A DNA stretch of 64,000 bases from Hydnum rufescens UP504 (GCA_014904985.1 MU129004.1:1-64000), one strand, 5' to 3'. Positions 9,830 to 21,984 are shown, numbered from the stretch's first letter. Notes: generated by a model from the sequence alone, not told the origin. Made by a program: numbers and translations.

Positions 9830-12800
9830 CTACTCACATACTAGTTGTCTACATTGCACCCAGTCTTGACCACACTTAAGGTGCTGAAAATCAATCTGGG
9901 TACTGTTTGGATCTCCAGTAGGATTATGAGGCTCCTCCAGGGATGTGCGGTAGGCTGCAGGGACCCAGACAATAAGCTCATTATTGGGACCCAAAATCCA
10001 TCCATCATCAAATTGAAAGGGGGATGGTGGGGGTGGGAATAGGTGGCTGGGGTATTGGAGGCTGTGTATGGAGTCAGCAGGAATGACTGTGGAAATTTGT
10101 GAGTGTTGTCCCCAGAGCCAGGAGCAATCTACTTGCCATCAGGTGAGAAAGCACTAGTTGAGGTGGCACCATGCCCTTCCATTGGCTGGCCAATGCTCAC
10201 CCCTGCATCACTCTCCACATTCCAGAGCCGGATGAACTTGTCCCAGGAACCAGAAACAATCTTCTTGCCATCAGGTGAGAAAGCAATGGATAAGATGCCA
10301 TCATTATGGCCCTCCATTGGCTGGTCCATGCTTTCACATGTCTCCACATTCCAGAGTTGGATGGTCTTATCCCAGGAACCAGAAGCAATCTGCTTGCCAT
10401 CAGGTGAGAAAGCAATGGACACAATGGCCTTGCAATGCCCATTCATGGGTTGACCCATGCTTTCAGTTGTCTCCACATTCCAGAGTCGGATGGTCATATC
10501 ATCAGAGCCAGAAGCAATCTGCTTGCCATCAGGTGAGAAAGCAATGCACTTGATGCCACCAGCATGCCCCCCCATCAGCTGGCCAATCCTCACCCCTGTC
10601 TGCACATCCCAAAGTTGCATGGTCTGGTCCACAGAGCCAGAAGCAATCTTCTTGCCATCAGGTGAGAAGGCCATGGACCAGATGACATCATCTCCTTCCA
10701 TTGGCTGGCCAATGCTGGCACCTGTCTCCACATCCCAGAGTAGTATGGTCTTGCCTGAGGTGGCAGATGCAATTGCCTTGCCATCCAAAGAGAAAGCAAC
10801 ACATTTGATGGGATAGTCATGCACCCTTGCCTTGCCAATCCTTTCACCTGTCCCTGCACTCCAGAGTTGTGTGGTCTTGTCCCTGGAGCCAGAAACAATC
10901 TGCTTGGCATCAGGTGAGAAAGCAATAGATGAAACAGCATGTTTATGCCCCTTCATCTGGCCAATGGTTGCACCTGTCTCCACATTCCAAAGTTGTATGG
11001 TGTTGTCCTCAGAACCAGAAGCAACCTGCTTGCCATCAGGTGAGAAAGCAACAGAGAGTACACCTTTCTGATGTCCTTCCAAGATCAGTATGATCTTTGG
11101 CCAGTCCTGAAGCCGTCCCTGCACAAGTTTCGCAACTCCTGGAAATTCACTTTGGGACCTCTGATACAAGAGAGATGATGTAGGAGCAAATGTCAGACCA
11201 GAGAGGTAGATGTGAGGCATGCTAGTTGTGATGGCAGTGGCAAACATGGAGATGAATTTCCTGGCATCCTGCCACAGTTCAACAAGGTCTGCAGGAATCT
11301 AGGGAATGTATGTTAAGAATCAGCCTGTAGGTGGAGTACAAGCTCAAATCAGAGCCATCTTACATGAGAGGTACTGAAAGTGCCTAATGCAGTTTGAGGT
11401 GAGCTCTGTGTAAGGCTCATCACTTCTAACCAGGGTAGGAAATCCTTCCGAAAGAATGACACCATGGGCTTCTGATCAAATTTGCCACAAGGTGTTGCGG
11501 ACACATGGAAACCCCAGAATCGACAAGCATAATACAGATGGTAAGGAATGTGTTTTTTCCAGAGACCTTTAATGCCCGGGATGTCAACATTGCGAAGGAA
11601 CGACGTCTGAATTTGACAGACATTGAATGTCAATGTCTGGTCCATCACCCTGAAGCACGCCAGGGCCATCCGCTGATTTGCTTCACCTTCATCAATGTAG
11701 AAATCTTTGCTATGCTCTCGGCTACACAAAAAATCGCGATAAGAGGAGTGGAGAGGCGCAATCGGCTCATGGTCCCTGTGCGTGCCGCTAAGGACCGAGG
11801 CAAGACTTTTCACAATTTGTTGTTGGATGCGATCTGACATGGGGATAGAGTCGGGTGAAACCAGGCGTACAAGAACATGCAATGGTAGAGGCTCCTGAGC
11901 GCATATGATCCGGCCTAGGATTGACTTGACTCGTTCTAGTGACCGCTTATCCGATGGATTGCAGTGTTCCTCCATCACGGCGTTGTAGAGCGGATACAGC
12001 CCTTCATCAGCACGGAGCACAGTCTCGATCTGTTCCTGTGGGTCAACGCCAGTATCGGTGATAAGAATGAAGCGACAGGCGGTAGCAGCCCACTGAAACA
12101 ATGTTCCAGCCTTCTGAATGAGCGCATTCAGCTGTGTCTCGTGCTCTACCCCTTGCAACTCATCCACATCACGGAGCTCATTGTGTATATACCTCGCAAT
12201 ATCGCGTGAGGTCTGATGAGTCGGGATGTCATCCACAAACATGATGTCAACACCAGGTGGCAGTGGAGAACGCAGTGCATCTTGAATATCGCGCTCATAT
12301 CTTGACGTGACTACAACTCGAAGACCAGGAGGGAGATCTGAAGCTCGCTTTGTTAGAATAGCGAGTGCGTCGGCACGAGTCGTAATGTCCCCAGATTCGT
12401 CAAACGCATCGATAAAAACGACCGTTGTCCCCACGGCCATATCATCCTTGAATGGTGCAATAATAAAGTGCTGGAACTGCAATTTGCAGTTGAGGGTTCT
12501 TCGTATCGCGGTGTCATTCTTGAGAGCATCGACAAGGCGCTGCTTCCGGGAGTCATCAAGGTCGGCGAGGTCTCGAGCGATCGTACTGAACAGGTTGGTG
12601 AGGTTGGAAAGGGGTGTATTTTTGTCAAAGCCATAGTATGACCCCATGCGTTCAAGTTCACGAACGCGTTTTGCACATGAGCGAAGGATTGACGATTTCC
12701 CCACACCCGCCATGCCAAACAACCAAAGCACACGAGACGATTCGTTGGAATCCAACGTTATTCGGTTGCTCGGATCAGACGACGGCGTATCCGCTTCAAG

Positions 12801-13851
12801 AGCCCAACACACAATAGCATCGATAATCTCGGTACGTGTGCCTGGTAAGCACCCTCTATCCAGATCGTGATGCGCCTCCGGGGTATAGGGCAGTTCGCTG
12901 AGCACATCGAAGTCCCCTGTGGACCATCTTAGAATACTGAGTTTGACCGAAGACATACAAGGGGGCACTTACGAACATCGCTCACGACATCCAAGACGCG
13001 ATGAGTAATAATGGAGCTTTGTATGTTGGCATGATCGATCAGATTCCGTCGGAGAGTCTCAAGGGCCCCCTTGTAGGTATTGATCCGTTCGTCCACAAGA
13101 AGACCAATGTACTTCGCAGTGCGCTTGACTGCGGCTCACACTCATCAGTCTCGAAGCAAAAGATGTAAGATTCCACATACCGAAGGACTTATCCCTATAA
13201 TAGTCCCGAATGAAATACGCACACTCCATCACTTGATGCAGTATCTGGTTGATGATGTCTTGATCCGTTTTCGAGCGTTTCTTCAATTCCTCGCTTTCGT
13301 CGGCAAAGGAACAACTATCCTCCATAGTCTGGAGTAAACCCCTTACTCGCGCATCTCGGTCACTCTGGGCGATAACGATCTAATGGAACGCCGGTCGGAG
13401 GGCATATCGATAAAAAAAACTTGACTCTAGTCTTACTTTAGACGCTGCTGAGACGACTCCCCATGCTAACTTGATCCAGGGGTGAAGCTGTTTGTAAATA
13501 CTTCTCAGTGATCGTGGGGCACAGGCAATTCGGAATGAAACGTGCCTCGGCGACTGCATCACCAACTTTCACAAGTGCGGTGAGGCGATCCAACAACGGC
13601 TGCCAAGCATTGGACTGGTCACTGATTGCTGCTGCAAGTGTGGTGCCAGCTTGAATGACGTCGTTGGCCTCGGCCACTCCGGGACCTGGCTCCTGGGCAG
13701 CCCGGTTGGCACTGTTGACAGCCCCATGAATGGATGTGAGAGAGGACGCCACACATATTGTCAATTCGCCTAATGTGTCATTTGCGCCGGTTTTTAAACC
13801 GAAGCGTATCTCTGTAGGATGTAGAATGCATGAACATGCCACTGTCTTCAT
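9830..13851 (-). CDS. NLR1: NACHT-WD40 STAND receptor
   Basis: Multi-exon gene encoding an NLR-like STAND protein, the fungal class linked to non-self recognition. N-terminal exons (about 13546-13851, 13437-13487, 13181-13379 and about 12990-13160) carry an alpha-helical domain (ELHPWIKLAWGVVSAASK, SDRDARVRGLLQTMED) like the fungal Goodbye-type effector region. The large exon 11364-12968 has the NACHT: Walker A FGMAGVGKSS, Walker B VVFIDAFDE, then VVVTSRYERD and a helical winged-helix region ending LEVMSLTQSS. A 65-base intron (11299-11363) leads to the exon IPADLVELWQDARKF and eight WD40 units of 42-43 residues (about 10129-11090). A tail follows (WVPAAYRTSLEEP, DFQHLKCGQDW) to a stop at 9830. 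The tail needs one TAG at 10126 and one single-base shift near 9975 to be crossed. A possible extra upstream exon pair with C2-like sequence lies at 13870-14200. The NACHT half is CpG-rich and the WD40 half CpG-poor. Confidence 0.85.
10129..11090 (-). repeat. WD40 repeat array of NLR1, eight units
   Basis: Eight tandem units of about 126-130 bases. The conserved stretch [19 protein letters not shown] recurs with few changes; variation concentrates after the GH dipeptide and before FSPDG, the positions that usually face the propeller surface. High similarity between units points to recent unit exchange. The last unit hits TAG right after FSPDGK at 10126-10128. Confidence 0.9.
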
Positions 13852-14239
13852 ATCATATAAACATGGGCACGTTCACCTTTGTCTGTTGCAGAGGAGAGGT
13901 CCAAAGTACACGATGCGACAGACCGCCCTCGACGTCCACAACGACCCTCGAGCAACTCTATAATCACTCTGCAATCAATAAGTGTTGGAGTCACCGGGCT
14001 GTCGAGAGAATGTGAACGAAGTGCGACGAAACACGTGTGCGTGAAGGAGACCTACAACTCATCCCCCAAGGGATCGCTCCATGTCACGGTACCAGACGTT
14101 GTTGGCTTGATGTACTCCGATTTTCGGGAACGAGGTCCAATGACGGTAGCAGGAGGCTGAATGGTGAAGTGAAGACGATATCGTCGTGACGTACTTAGGC
14201 GAGAACTGTCACATCTGGCCTCTGTCGTGAGGGCCAAAC

Positions 14240-14485
14240 AGGTTGGGTCGATGTGGATTGCTGGTCAGTATGTGGACGGCTTACCTGAAATATATACTTT
14301 GTGCATGTTCGCTGGGTTGGGGGGGTCTGTGGATGCCATGATGTGCAAGATAGTGCTCTAACTGACGGATTGCCCACACGTTTAAAGACGACAGACAGTG
14401 ATGTGATGGACTAGCGGCGAAGAGGCAGAGATCAATTTGCGACCACGAGGCAGTGTCCGCAAATTGAAGCCTGTCAGGGTTTACA
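14240..14485. other. Upstream region of NLR1, no clear gene
   Basis: Possible 5' region of NLR1. A minus-strand open frame covers 14281-14535 but overlaps a dispersed repeat end, and I do not support it as a gene. Confidence 0.35.
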
Positions 14486-14523
14486 GTCATCGGTAGCGGT
14501 GGCAAGCGCCAATCCCCGACTCT
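14486..14523 (+). repeat. Inverted-repeat end, left copy
   Basis: The sequence ATCGGTAGCGG, GCAAGCGCCAATCCCCGACTC recurs inverted at 21412-21449, about 36 of 38 bases by eye. The pair encloses UTP21 and two other loci. The CCCCGACTCT core recurs alone near 19876 and 27460. This may be a solo end of a small DNA transposon. Confidence 0.65.
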
Positions 14524-14613
14524 AATGACAGGCATGGAGTGATGCTTAGTTACTCAGATTAATGACAACTACTTGTACATGGGTTCATATTTTAGTGTAC
14601 ATTAGGGGTGTTC

Positions 14614-14715
14614 ACACTGGCAAAAGTGGAACAAAAGGGAGACAAAAGTGAAAAACAAAAGTGAAGCAAAACTGGAAAAGGCTTGGCAAAAGCGAGGTAA
14701 AAGTGCGACTTTTGC
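14614..14715 (+). repeat. Degenerate AAAAGTGR-rich tract
   Basis: An irregular run of about ten copies of AAAAGTG-like words (AAAAGTGGAAC, ACAAAAGTGAA, AAAAGCGAGG) in the 5' region of UTP21. Purine-rich on the plus strand; function unknown, possibly part of the promoter or 5' leader. Confidence 0.5.
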
Positions 14716-14817
14716 TCAATCTCTTGAAACGGCTCAAGAGGTCACACAAATTTCAAAGTCATTCCAGAAGTGAAGTCTTTCGCTTTCTTCCGACCAAACT
14801 TTGGCACACTGTACAAC

Positions 14818-17800
14818 ATGGCGCCTCCCCGCAAAAAGGCCAAGCATAATAAAGTGGAAACCCCTTCGATAAATCCCTCGCGGCGTCTATTCGTCCCATT
14901 CCGTGCTCTAGGTTTTATTACGAATCACGTCCCATTTAGTGTCAGACGCGCTCCACCAAGGGTTCCTCTGCACTTCCACGAATTCACATTGTTACTTGTC
15001 TTGGAAAGGCCTGGGCGATGTGGGAGGGCGATAAAATGTCCCTTCAATTCATCGGTCTGTTCAACCGCTCTATCCTGAGGCTTGGAATTTTGACTTTGGT
15101 AGTAAAGGGCCTGACCTTGAGCTTCCTATCACATCTTTACTAATGGATGGAGATGCCATTTGGGCTGCTTCAGGTTCTTCTGTCTCCAAGTTCCTTCGCG
15201 GGAAGCAGGTCTTCTATGCTCAGTCTTATACGTTTTAACTTGGTTTTAATGCCCATCTTTAGGTTGCACATTTATCGAACCCGCTAGGCAGTGCCTTGTC
15301 AACAATATCTGTCTTTGGCACCCAAATGTTAGCCCTTACTGAAGATGGAAAGCATTTAATTGTGTGGGATATGGAATCTCAAGGTTCTCTATCAAACCAA
15401 AGTCGTCATCTATCCAAATTAATCTTTCAGACTACAGAACCCCTCCAAAACCTGACGTTCGACGGGGATTTTACTGCCACTCATATCCTTCATCCCGCGA
15501 CTTACCTGAACAAGATTCTCGTTGGCAGCAGCGAGGGGGGATTGCAGCTGTGGAATATCCTCACTGCGTTAGTGATTATCTTTAATGTCCTTAATTAGAC
15601 CATTGAAAGAACCACTCCGCCTTCTCAGGACTTGCATTCACCGGTTTAATCCAGTGGCTTTGCGTCCAGGCCATCATTCGACGTATACCCCCAGTGCGAT
15701 CACCGTTCTTGTGCAGTCGCCCGCCATCGATATCGTTGGCATAGGATTCGCCTCTGGTGAAGTGTCCATTTATGACATTCGCGCCGACGAACGATTGCTA
15801 TGTGTTAGTATGGGTGCCGGGATGAGTCCTACTGGGGGAGATTCTGGGACAATCAGTGCCGTCGGATTCCGTTCTGGTTCGTGCGTTGTGTGGGTATCTT
15901 AGCTAATTTTTTCTGAAGCCCCAGTGTTTTAGATGGGGAGCCAATCCTTGCCACAGCATCGACGACGGGCCACATTGCCTTCTGGGATCTCAACGCAAAC
16001 GCTCGATTGTTACACATCTTCCGCGGCGCACATGATGGGGCAGTGACTGGACTCGCATGGATCCCTGGCCAGCCGTTGCTTCTTTCATGCGGTGATGATA
16101 ACTCTGTCAAAGTGGGTAATGAAGCTACTGCGAATTCGAGTAATAGTCTCAAAACACATTTCATTGTGATGTAGCAATGGCTTTTTGACTCCCCAACGGC
16201 CCCCCTCGGCTGCTTAAATTCCGTGGCGGGCACCAAATTCCGCCCCACATAATTCGCTACTACGGTAATGATGGTAAACAATTATTAACCGCATCCCGCG
16301 ATCGTAGTCTTCGTTGTACATCGGTCGTTCGCGATTCTCGTAGTTTCGAGCTTTCTCAAGGTATATATGGCTTAGTTGTTTGTCGATCCCATCGATATCC
16401 AGGTTAACGAACGGACTGCAGGCTCACTCACCAAAAAGGCCACATCTCTCTCAGTGCCATTATCCCACTTCAAATTCATGCCTATCACTTCCATGGCATT
16501 CTCCGTTACTAGATCCAAGGATTGGGAAGATGTTCTCACCTGTCACGCTGCATCTGCTACCGAAGTCTCCAATTCGGGCTCATCTATTGCCCGTACGTGG
16601 TCCGTTGAAAATAAGCGTCTGGGCCGATGGAATCTGGGTCTCAATGCCGTTGCCACTGCTGGCCACGCTTCCTCCCCGTGTCTACGAAGAAAAAAGGTTT
16701 GGCTGCCGGTGTAGTACGCTCCGTCTTTGTCACGGCTTGCGGAATTTTGGTCTAGCTGGATCATCGACTGGAGAGGTGGCTCTCTGGAACATGCAGTCGG
16801 GTATTCGGCGCAAGACTTTCAAAGTCGGGGACGCACCTTCACAAGGGGAACAGTCGACACAAGCCGCCGTAAAAGCTCTCAATGGCCGACCAATCACTGG
16901 CTTGGCTGTGGATGCCTTGAACCGCATCCTGGTAGCATCGACATTGGACGGTACTCTGAACGTTAGTAGTCCGCGTGTTCTCATTTTATGCACCGCTCAT
17001 ATCCTTCCATGCAGTTCTTTGATTTCCACTCGACAAAATTGGAGCATGTGTTACCATTGTCCTCTGCCATCGTATCCTTCAACTACAGCAGGACAGTGGG
17101 TTGATAGCTATGGCCTGTGATGATATGGTCATTCGGCTAGTTGACTTGGAGACACGGAGGCTTGTGCGAGAGCTCACTGGTTTCCGAGGTCGCATCCTCG
17201 ATATTGCACGTCACGATTTGCTGTGCTGTTGTGATTATTTCCGACTTCTAATTGTATTTATCCTTTAGACGTTCTCTCCCGACTCACGGTGGTTATAGTA
17301 ACCTCACTGGACTCTGTCATCCGGACATTCGATATTCCTTCAGGACGTCTCATTGACGCCTTCAAAACGGCAAGCGTGGCAACAAGCGTGAGCTTCTCGC
17401 CCACTGGCGATTTCCTCGCAACTGCACACGTTGATAGTGTCGGGGTCTATCTATGGTATGTGCACATTTACATGCAATGTCTAGATTATCTCTCTCCAGG
17501 CTCCTGATGAACTGGATGAATGGTCCAGGGCTAACCGAGCCCAATACACCGAAGTCCCATTACAAACATTCAAGGAGGATGAAACTGGCGCATCCAGCGT
17601 GCCCCTACCCTCCGTGCAGGGACTGGCGGAAGATGCAGGTATGTTTAATGCTTCAATTCTCCAGAGGCTTGTTATCGATCAACCTTCAAAACCAAAGTTC
17701 TGGAAGGCCTTTCCTCTCTCACGATGGAGAGTGCTGGTGTCGTTGATGTCTACACAACCCCAGAGCAGCTTGGCGAGGAACTTGTAACTCTGACGCTCCT

Positions 17801-18538
17801 ACCTCGCTCTCGATGGCAAACTCTTTTGAACCTCGAAACGATCCATGTCAGCGGAGTTCTTGATATTTTGTTCTACTCGGCATGAGCTGAAATACCAATC
17901 CCATAGCAACGCAACAAACCCAAGGAACCCCCAAAAGCGCCCGAAAAGGTGCCGTTCTTTTTACCTACCCTTCCAGGAGTCGAGCACCGTTTCGCAATAG
18001 ACGAGAAGACGGCAAGTCGGGACGACAAAGCCAGTAGCGGAGAAAAGAAAAAAGATAGTCACCGGTTAGATCTCGATGCCGCTGACCTGGAGAGCGAATT
18101 TTACCGCAAGTTGAGGGTAGAAGATAATGCCGGTGATTGTACGTGCTGTTCTTCATATGTTCTTGTGGTCAGTGTGTGTTGTTGATCCCAACGGGTGTTG
18201 GGCTTCGTGTAACAGATGAGACGTTCTTCAATTATGTGAAGGCTCTTTCACCGGCTGCTATTGATCTCGAGTTGCGGTCCTTGACATCGACCTCTGCCCT
18301 GCTCTCGTTTTTGCGCGCATTGACTGGGCGGCTACGGACGCATCGCGATTTCGAAGCCGTACAGACATTTCTTGCCGTGTTTTTACGCCTTCACGGGGAG
18401 GAACTCGCCCAAGGAGATAGTAAATTGTCGGAGGCGTTGGAGGTACTGTTGGAGGTGCAACGGACGGAGAGTGAAGGGATTCTAGATCTCATTTCTTCCA
18501 GTCTTGGTACACTTTCGTTTGTAAGGGATACGATATAA
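14818..18538 (+). CDS. utp21: UTP21/WDR36 homologue, SSU processome WD40 protein
   Basis: U3 snoRNP/SSU processome component needed for 18S rRNA maturation in the nucleolus. The start ATG at 14818 gives MAPPRKKAKHN followed by FVPFRALGFITNHVPFS, the typical Utp21 opening. WD40 repeats follow across many exons (LTEDGKHLIVWDMESQ; GEVALWNMQSGIRRKTF; TSLDSVIRTFDIPSGRL). From about 17950 comes the Utp21 C-terminal domain: FLPTLPGVEHRFAI, YVKALSPAAIDLELRSL, FEAVQTFLAVFLRLHGEEL, ending at 18538. At least three single-base frame breaks are needed (near 14942, 15045 and 16742, the last in an A/T run), so this is either imperfect sequence or a decaying copy. It converges on the next gene with 116 bp between. 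Confidence 0.88.
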
Positions 18539-18654
18539 TAATCATCGTTAATTGTCGCCTTCCCAAGGCATACCCCGCAGCGCAGCGCTGGTATACAAAT
18601 TCAGATGAACGTTGCCGCGGCGGTTACATATTGGTACGAAGGCGGTAGGCCATA

Positions 18655-19607
18655 TCATGATGGCCCTTTTCTCTTCTCATCCTCCGACTTTTGCTGGTCC
18701 AATTCGCGTTTCAGGCCCTGTAGCTGTTTTTCAAGCTCGACGCGTTGTCGTTCCATGAGTGCCATGTACTCCTCGTCGGACAGCTTTTTAACGGGCGCGA
18801 CCCACGTCATGGCATTCATGATCCTCTCCGATAAAGATATCGCCTTTGGGGGATCTTGAGCCGACTGTTGGTTCTGTGATGGTGGGGATGATTGTTGGTG
18901 TTCGGGTGTATTATTCGGAAGGAGGTGCGGTGACGCAGTGGGGGTGTGTGCTTCCGCTGACGGCGTCGAAGAAGCAGGGGTCGGGGGCGGGCATCAGTGA
19001 GGAAGGCGACGAGGCGTATTCGAGCTATCGACAGTTCGTTCGCTGCGTATTGGATCGTGCTGCAAAAAAGGGCCGAGTCACTGCCCCGGGAAGAATTCCC
19101 GCTGGACCACCTGTATTAGGAGACAAAACGCTGTGGAAGCTATTTTATGGAGAGAGAAAGAGAGAGATGGACGAAGGAAAATGGATATACGTTTAAGTGG
19201 ATAGAGTATCGCGCCGGCGACGGCTCCAGAGAGAGCAGTATCCAGCAGTTTTTTCGTCCTGATGTCGTGGATGCTGGGGGATGGGAGCGTATTGCTGGAT
19301 CCGTGGAGAATTGCTTCTCTCCGGCGGACGTACTGTTCCGAATTTAGATTTCGGACAAGTAGTGGGCCGATAAAGTATTCTCGCAGTGCTAACGTTTGGC
19401 CGGATGAGGATGGATGAGGTGTGTGCATAATTTCAGAGAAGAAGAATAAAGGATGAAGGCCGTACAGAAAAATGCGAGCCCCCCAACACCACAGTTAAAG
19501 GCTGTTCCTAGAGCAAGTACGAGAGAAGGAAATCTCTTGACGAGAGGAGATGGGAAACCAAGGAGATGGATTTCGTGTTTTGGCCGCCTCCCGAGTACTG
19601 CCCCCAT
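18655..19607 (-). CDS. Conserved fungal membrane protein with coiled-coil tail, function unknown
   Basis: Three exons on the minus strand. Exon 1 (from ATG 19607) gives FPSLVLALGTAFNCGVGGLA and joins through a GT-AG intron to SLREYFIGPLLVRNLNSEQY. The next segment is Gly-rich and hydrophobic (LSGAVAGAILYPLKR). After a second intron (about 19110-19190) follow GGPAGILPGAV and IQYAANELSIARIR, then a Ser/Gln-rich linker and a charged C-terminal helix (LMERQRVELEKQLQGLKREL) likely to be a coiled coil. Gly-patterned helices recall Tim17/22-like membrane proteins, but this is only resemblance. One base appears missing from a T6 run near 19063, without which the frame closes early. The stop is at 18655. 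Confidence 0.65.
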
Positions 19608-19859
19608 TCCTGCTCCAACTAAAGCTAAAGAGTATTGTCTTTGGTCAGTACGAAAGAAAGTGTGCGCGATATGCCCTTCTCACCGAGCTTCGTTACGCCA
19701 TCGAGAACAACGGACCCCGCATCAGGGTCCATGGATACCTAGGTCAATAATAAGTGAGTATAATTATCTAGAATCCGACTGAGATCGTGCCGTGACTCTT
19801 GAGTCGCGTAGCCAGCAAGGGAACAGGTGGCTATGCTTATACAGCGGAGTTGGCCGAAT

Positions 19860-19912
19860 ACCAGTCCCCGACTCTTGCGTAAGTAAGAGAGGTCTAGCGG
19901 AATTTTGTCCAT
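19860..19912. repeat. Short dispersed repeat related to 27455-27500
   Basis: Contains CCCCGACTCTT, GTAAGTAAGAG and GGAATTTTGT in the same order as at 27455-27500. Probably a shared end of a decayed mobile element. No gene is supported at 19620-20050. Confidence 0.45.
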
Positions 19913-20266
19913 GGCTGTGCTTCCATGGCAGTGCAACTTCGGCTCGACTGTACTTCGTAATAACCAGTACGTTTCAATCGTTGACAACGGATGATCTTGC
20001 GCCTGAACGCGCCAGCATAATCCTTAATTTTGAACATTACAACATTGAAGTTTGTTGCTAAGGCGCGAAGCAAGCAAGCTCTGTATGCGGCTTTCCGGGC
20101 ATAGGCATCTTATTCCAGTCATTTCTTTTGTTAACTCACTTCCATTCTCCAAAATTCTTATACGAGGGGCTCGCGCAATCGATCCTATGGTGCTGATGCC
20201 CTCAAATCATCATATCCTTGTGTTTCCGCAGGCTATCTCGGAACTTCAGCGTCAATACACCGTAAC

Positions 20267-20992
20267 ATGCCAGCCTCTGCCACTGACCTCTACGCCTCTG
20301 CTTCGAACGTACCCGATCATCCTCTGGAGATCCAGCCCGATCGTCATTGCAGCAACACTCTCGACGAGGGCCGCGAACCCGAGCCCTTCTCATCTACACC
20401 TTACTGTCCAATGTCCCCCACTTCCTCTTCCCCTTCTCACCCCTGCATCAAGAGCACATCTTCCACCCATCTCGGGTTCGTACATACGCGACGTGTGGAC
20501 TTCCATGCTTGTTTCGCATAGTCGAGTTGAAATGAATGTAGAAAGACGGCCTTTTCGACAGCGCGGCACAAACACGTCCCGGATACTGTTCAGGTGCATG
20601 GTCGTTCATCCTGAAACTCGGTGAGTCCTAGACGACGACGGAATGGTTGTATTCTTTCACGGTTCGTCTTCCTCTCATCTCTCGTGCAAACGGCCACTGC
20701 ATGTGCATTTACTGACGGTATTCGCGTGACGTCCTCAGAATTACACGTCCACTCGGACCGTGCTGTTACCTCTGCCGTCCTCTCCGCTCTGTCACATATA
20801 CCACTCTCCTTCCTATTGAGCCTGGTGAATTTGCAGGCTTCCACTCATTCGCCCCCTAATTCTCCGCGGTCCATTGCTTTTCTTGCATCCCCTCCGTCTT
20901 CACCTCTACTCCCCGAGCGTGATGTAGGTTCAACTGAACCTGATTGCAGTTGTCTATTCGACATTCGGATGTTGGCCACATGGAAATATTGA
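20267..20992 (+). other. Uncertain coding region, pyrimidine-rich
   Basis: Two open stretches in different frames (about 20267-20521 and 20621-20992) with Ser/Pro/Thr-rich translations, for example MPASATDLYASASNVPDH and SLVNLQASTHSPPNSPRS. The region to about 21300 is strongly C/T-rich. No domain is recognised. It could be one small spliced gene or a long pyrimidine-rich intergenic tract; 21300-21980 shows no gene. Confidence 0.25.
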
Positions 20993-21411
20993 TATCATGA
21001 TACCATTCCCCACCTCCCCTAACAGTCTTTGCACTGTCCCCCACTATCTTTGACTCTGCAAGCTGCTGTATCATCGCCGAGCCATTCTATGTCACGTTCT
21101 CTCGCCATGCCACATTGTCTCCCATTTACATGTGTTCCCATGCGCTCCAGAATCTCACGCCGCCGGAAATGTCCCTGGCCGCTTCATATCCATCTTGTCT
21201 CCCCACCCCCCCCCCGCCTCCGTGTTTCGTGCGATTATTTCTCTCTGTCACTATTCCCTTCGCCATTGAGCATTATCTGACCTTTATGCCCCTTCACTTT
21301 TGTTTCCTGAATTAAACAATAACCCCATACACGAGAGTAAACAGGTTTTGTTCTAAGCTAGACAACGGTGACGAGCGCCCGAAATAATTCAGACTTCAGT
21401 CCCAACGGCTT

Positions 21412-21449
21412 TAGAGTCGGGGATTGGCGCTTGTCGCCGCTACCGATTT
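21412..21449 (-). repeat. Inverted-repeat end, right copy
   Basis: Inverted copy of 14486-14523, beginning TAGAGTCGGGGATTGGCGC and reading toward GCCGCTACCGAT. See the left copy. Confidence 0.65.
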
Positions 21450-21984
21450 GGTATCTTTACCATATTCGTTTCCAGCCATAAAGACCAATTATTGGATTAT
21501 TGGAATAAAATTGGATATGTTCAACGTGAACGAGTGAATATTTAGATTCCCAAGTAAAACACAACAGTCGTATGCAAATGCAATAGCGAAAATATACAGC
21601 TGCCGAGAGCCAAGCAGTGCAAGACTCGGAGTAGAGTAGATAGACCTGTACGTTAGAGTAGTCTTGGGTAAAGAGCGGGTATATGCAAATGAGGGGAGGG
21701 CTAGCCAAATAAAGAGCGGATTAATAAATTTATGTGAAAAATATACGGAGCAGGGAGGGGTGCTGAATAAAGCTGTGCACTCCACGACCCTGAGGTATAC
21801 CATTAGGGTTGGGAAGTGAGGGTGTAGAGGTGCCAGTGATGGACTCCTACTAATTCCCAGTGCATTGGGCCGACGAGGAGCACGCATCGAAGGGCATGCC
21901 TTGGGGAGTGTATACAAGATATTATGTCACGGCTATAGGGCGACCCTAGGGATGGTGGCGACATTTTCATATTTGAACGGGTTG

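Noticed and set aside
16380..17120. 246-codon plus-strand ORF
   Set aside because: Only its 3' part matches UTP21 (GEVALWNMQSGIRRK); the 5' part is out of frame with the UTP21 exon, whose real frame reads SVTRSKDWEDVLTCHAASAT.
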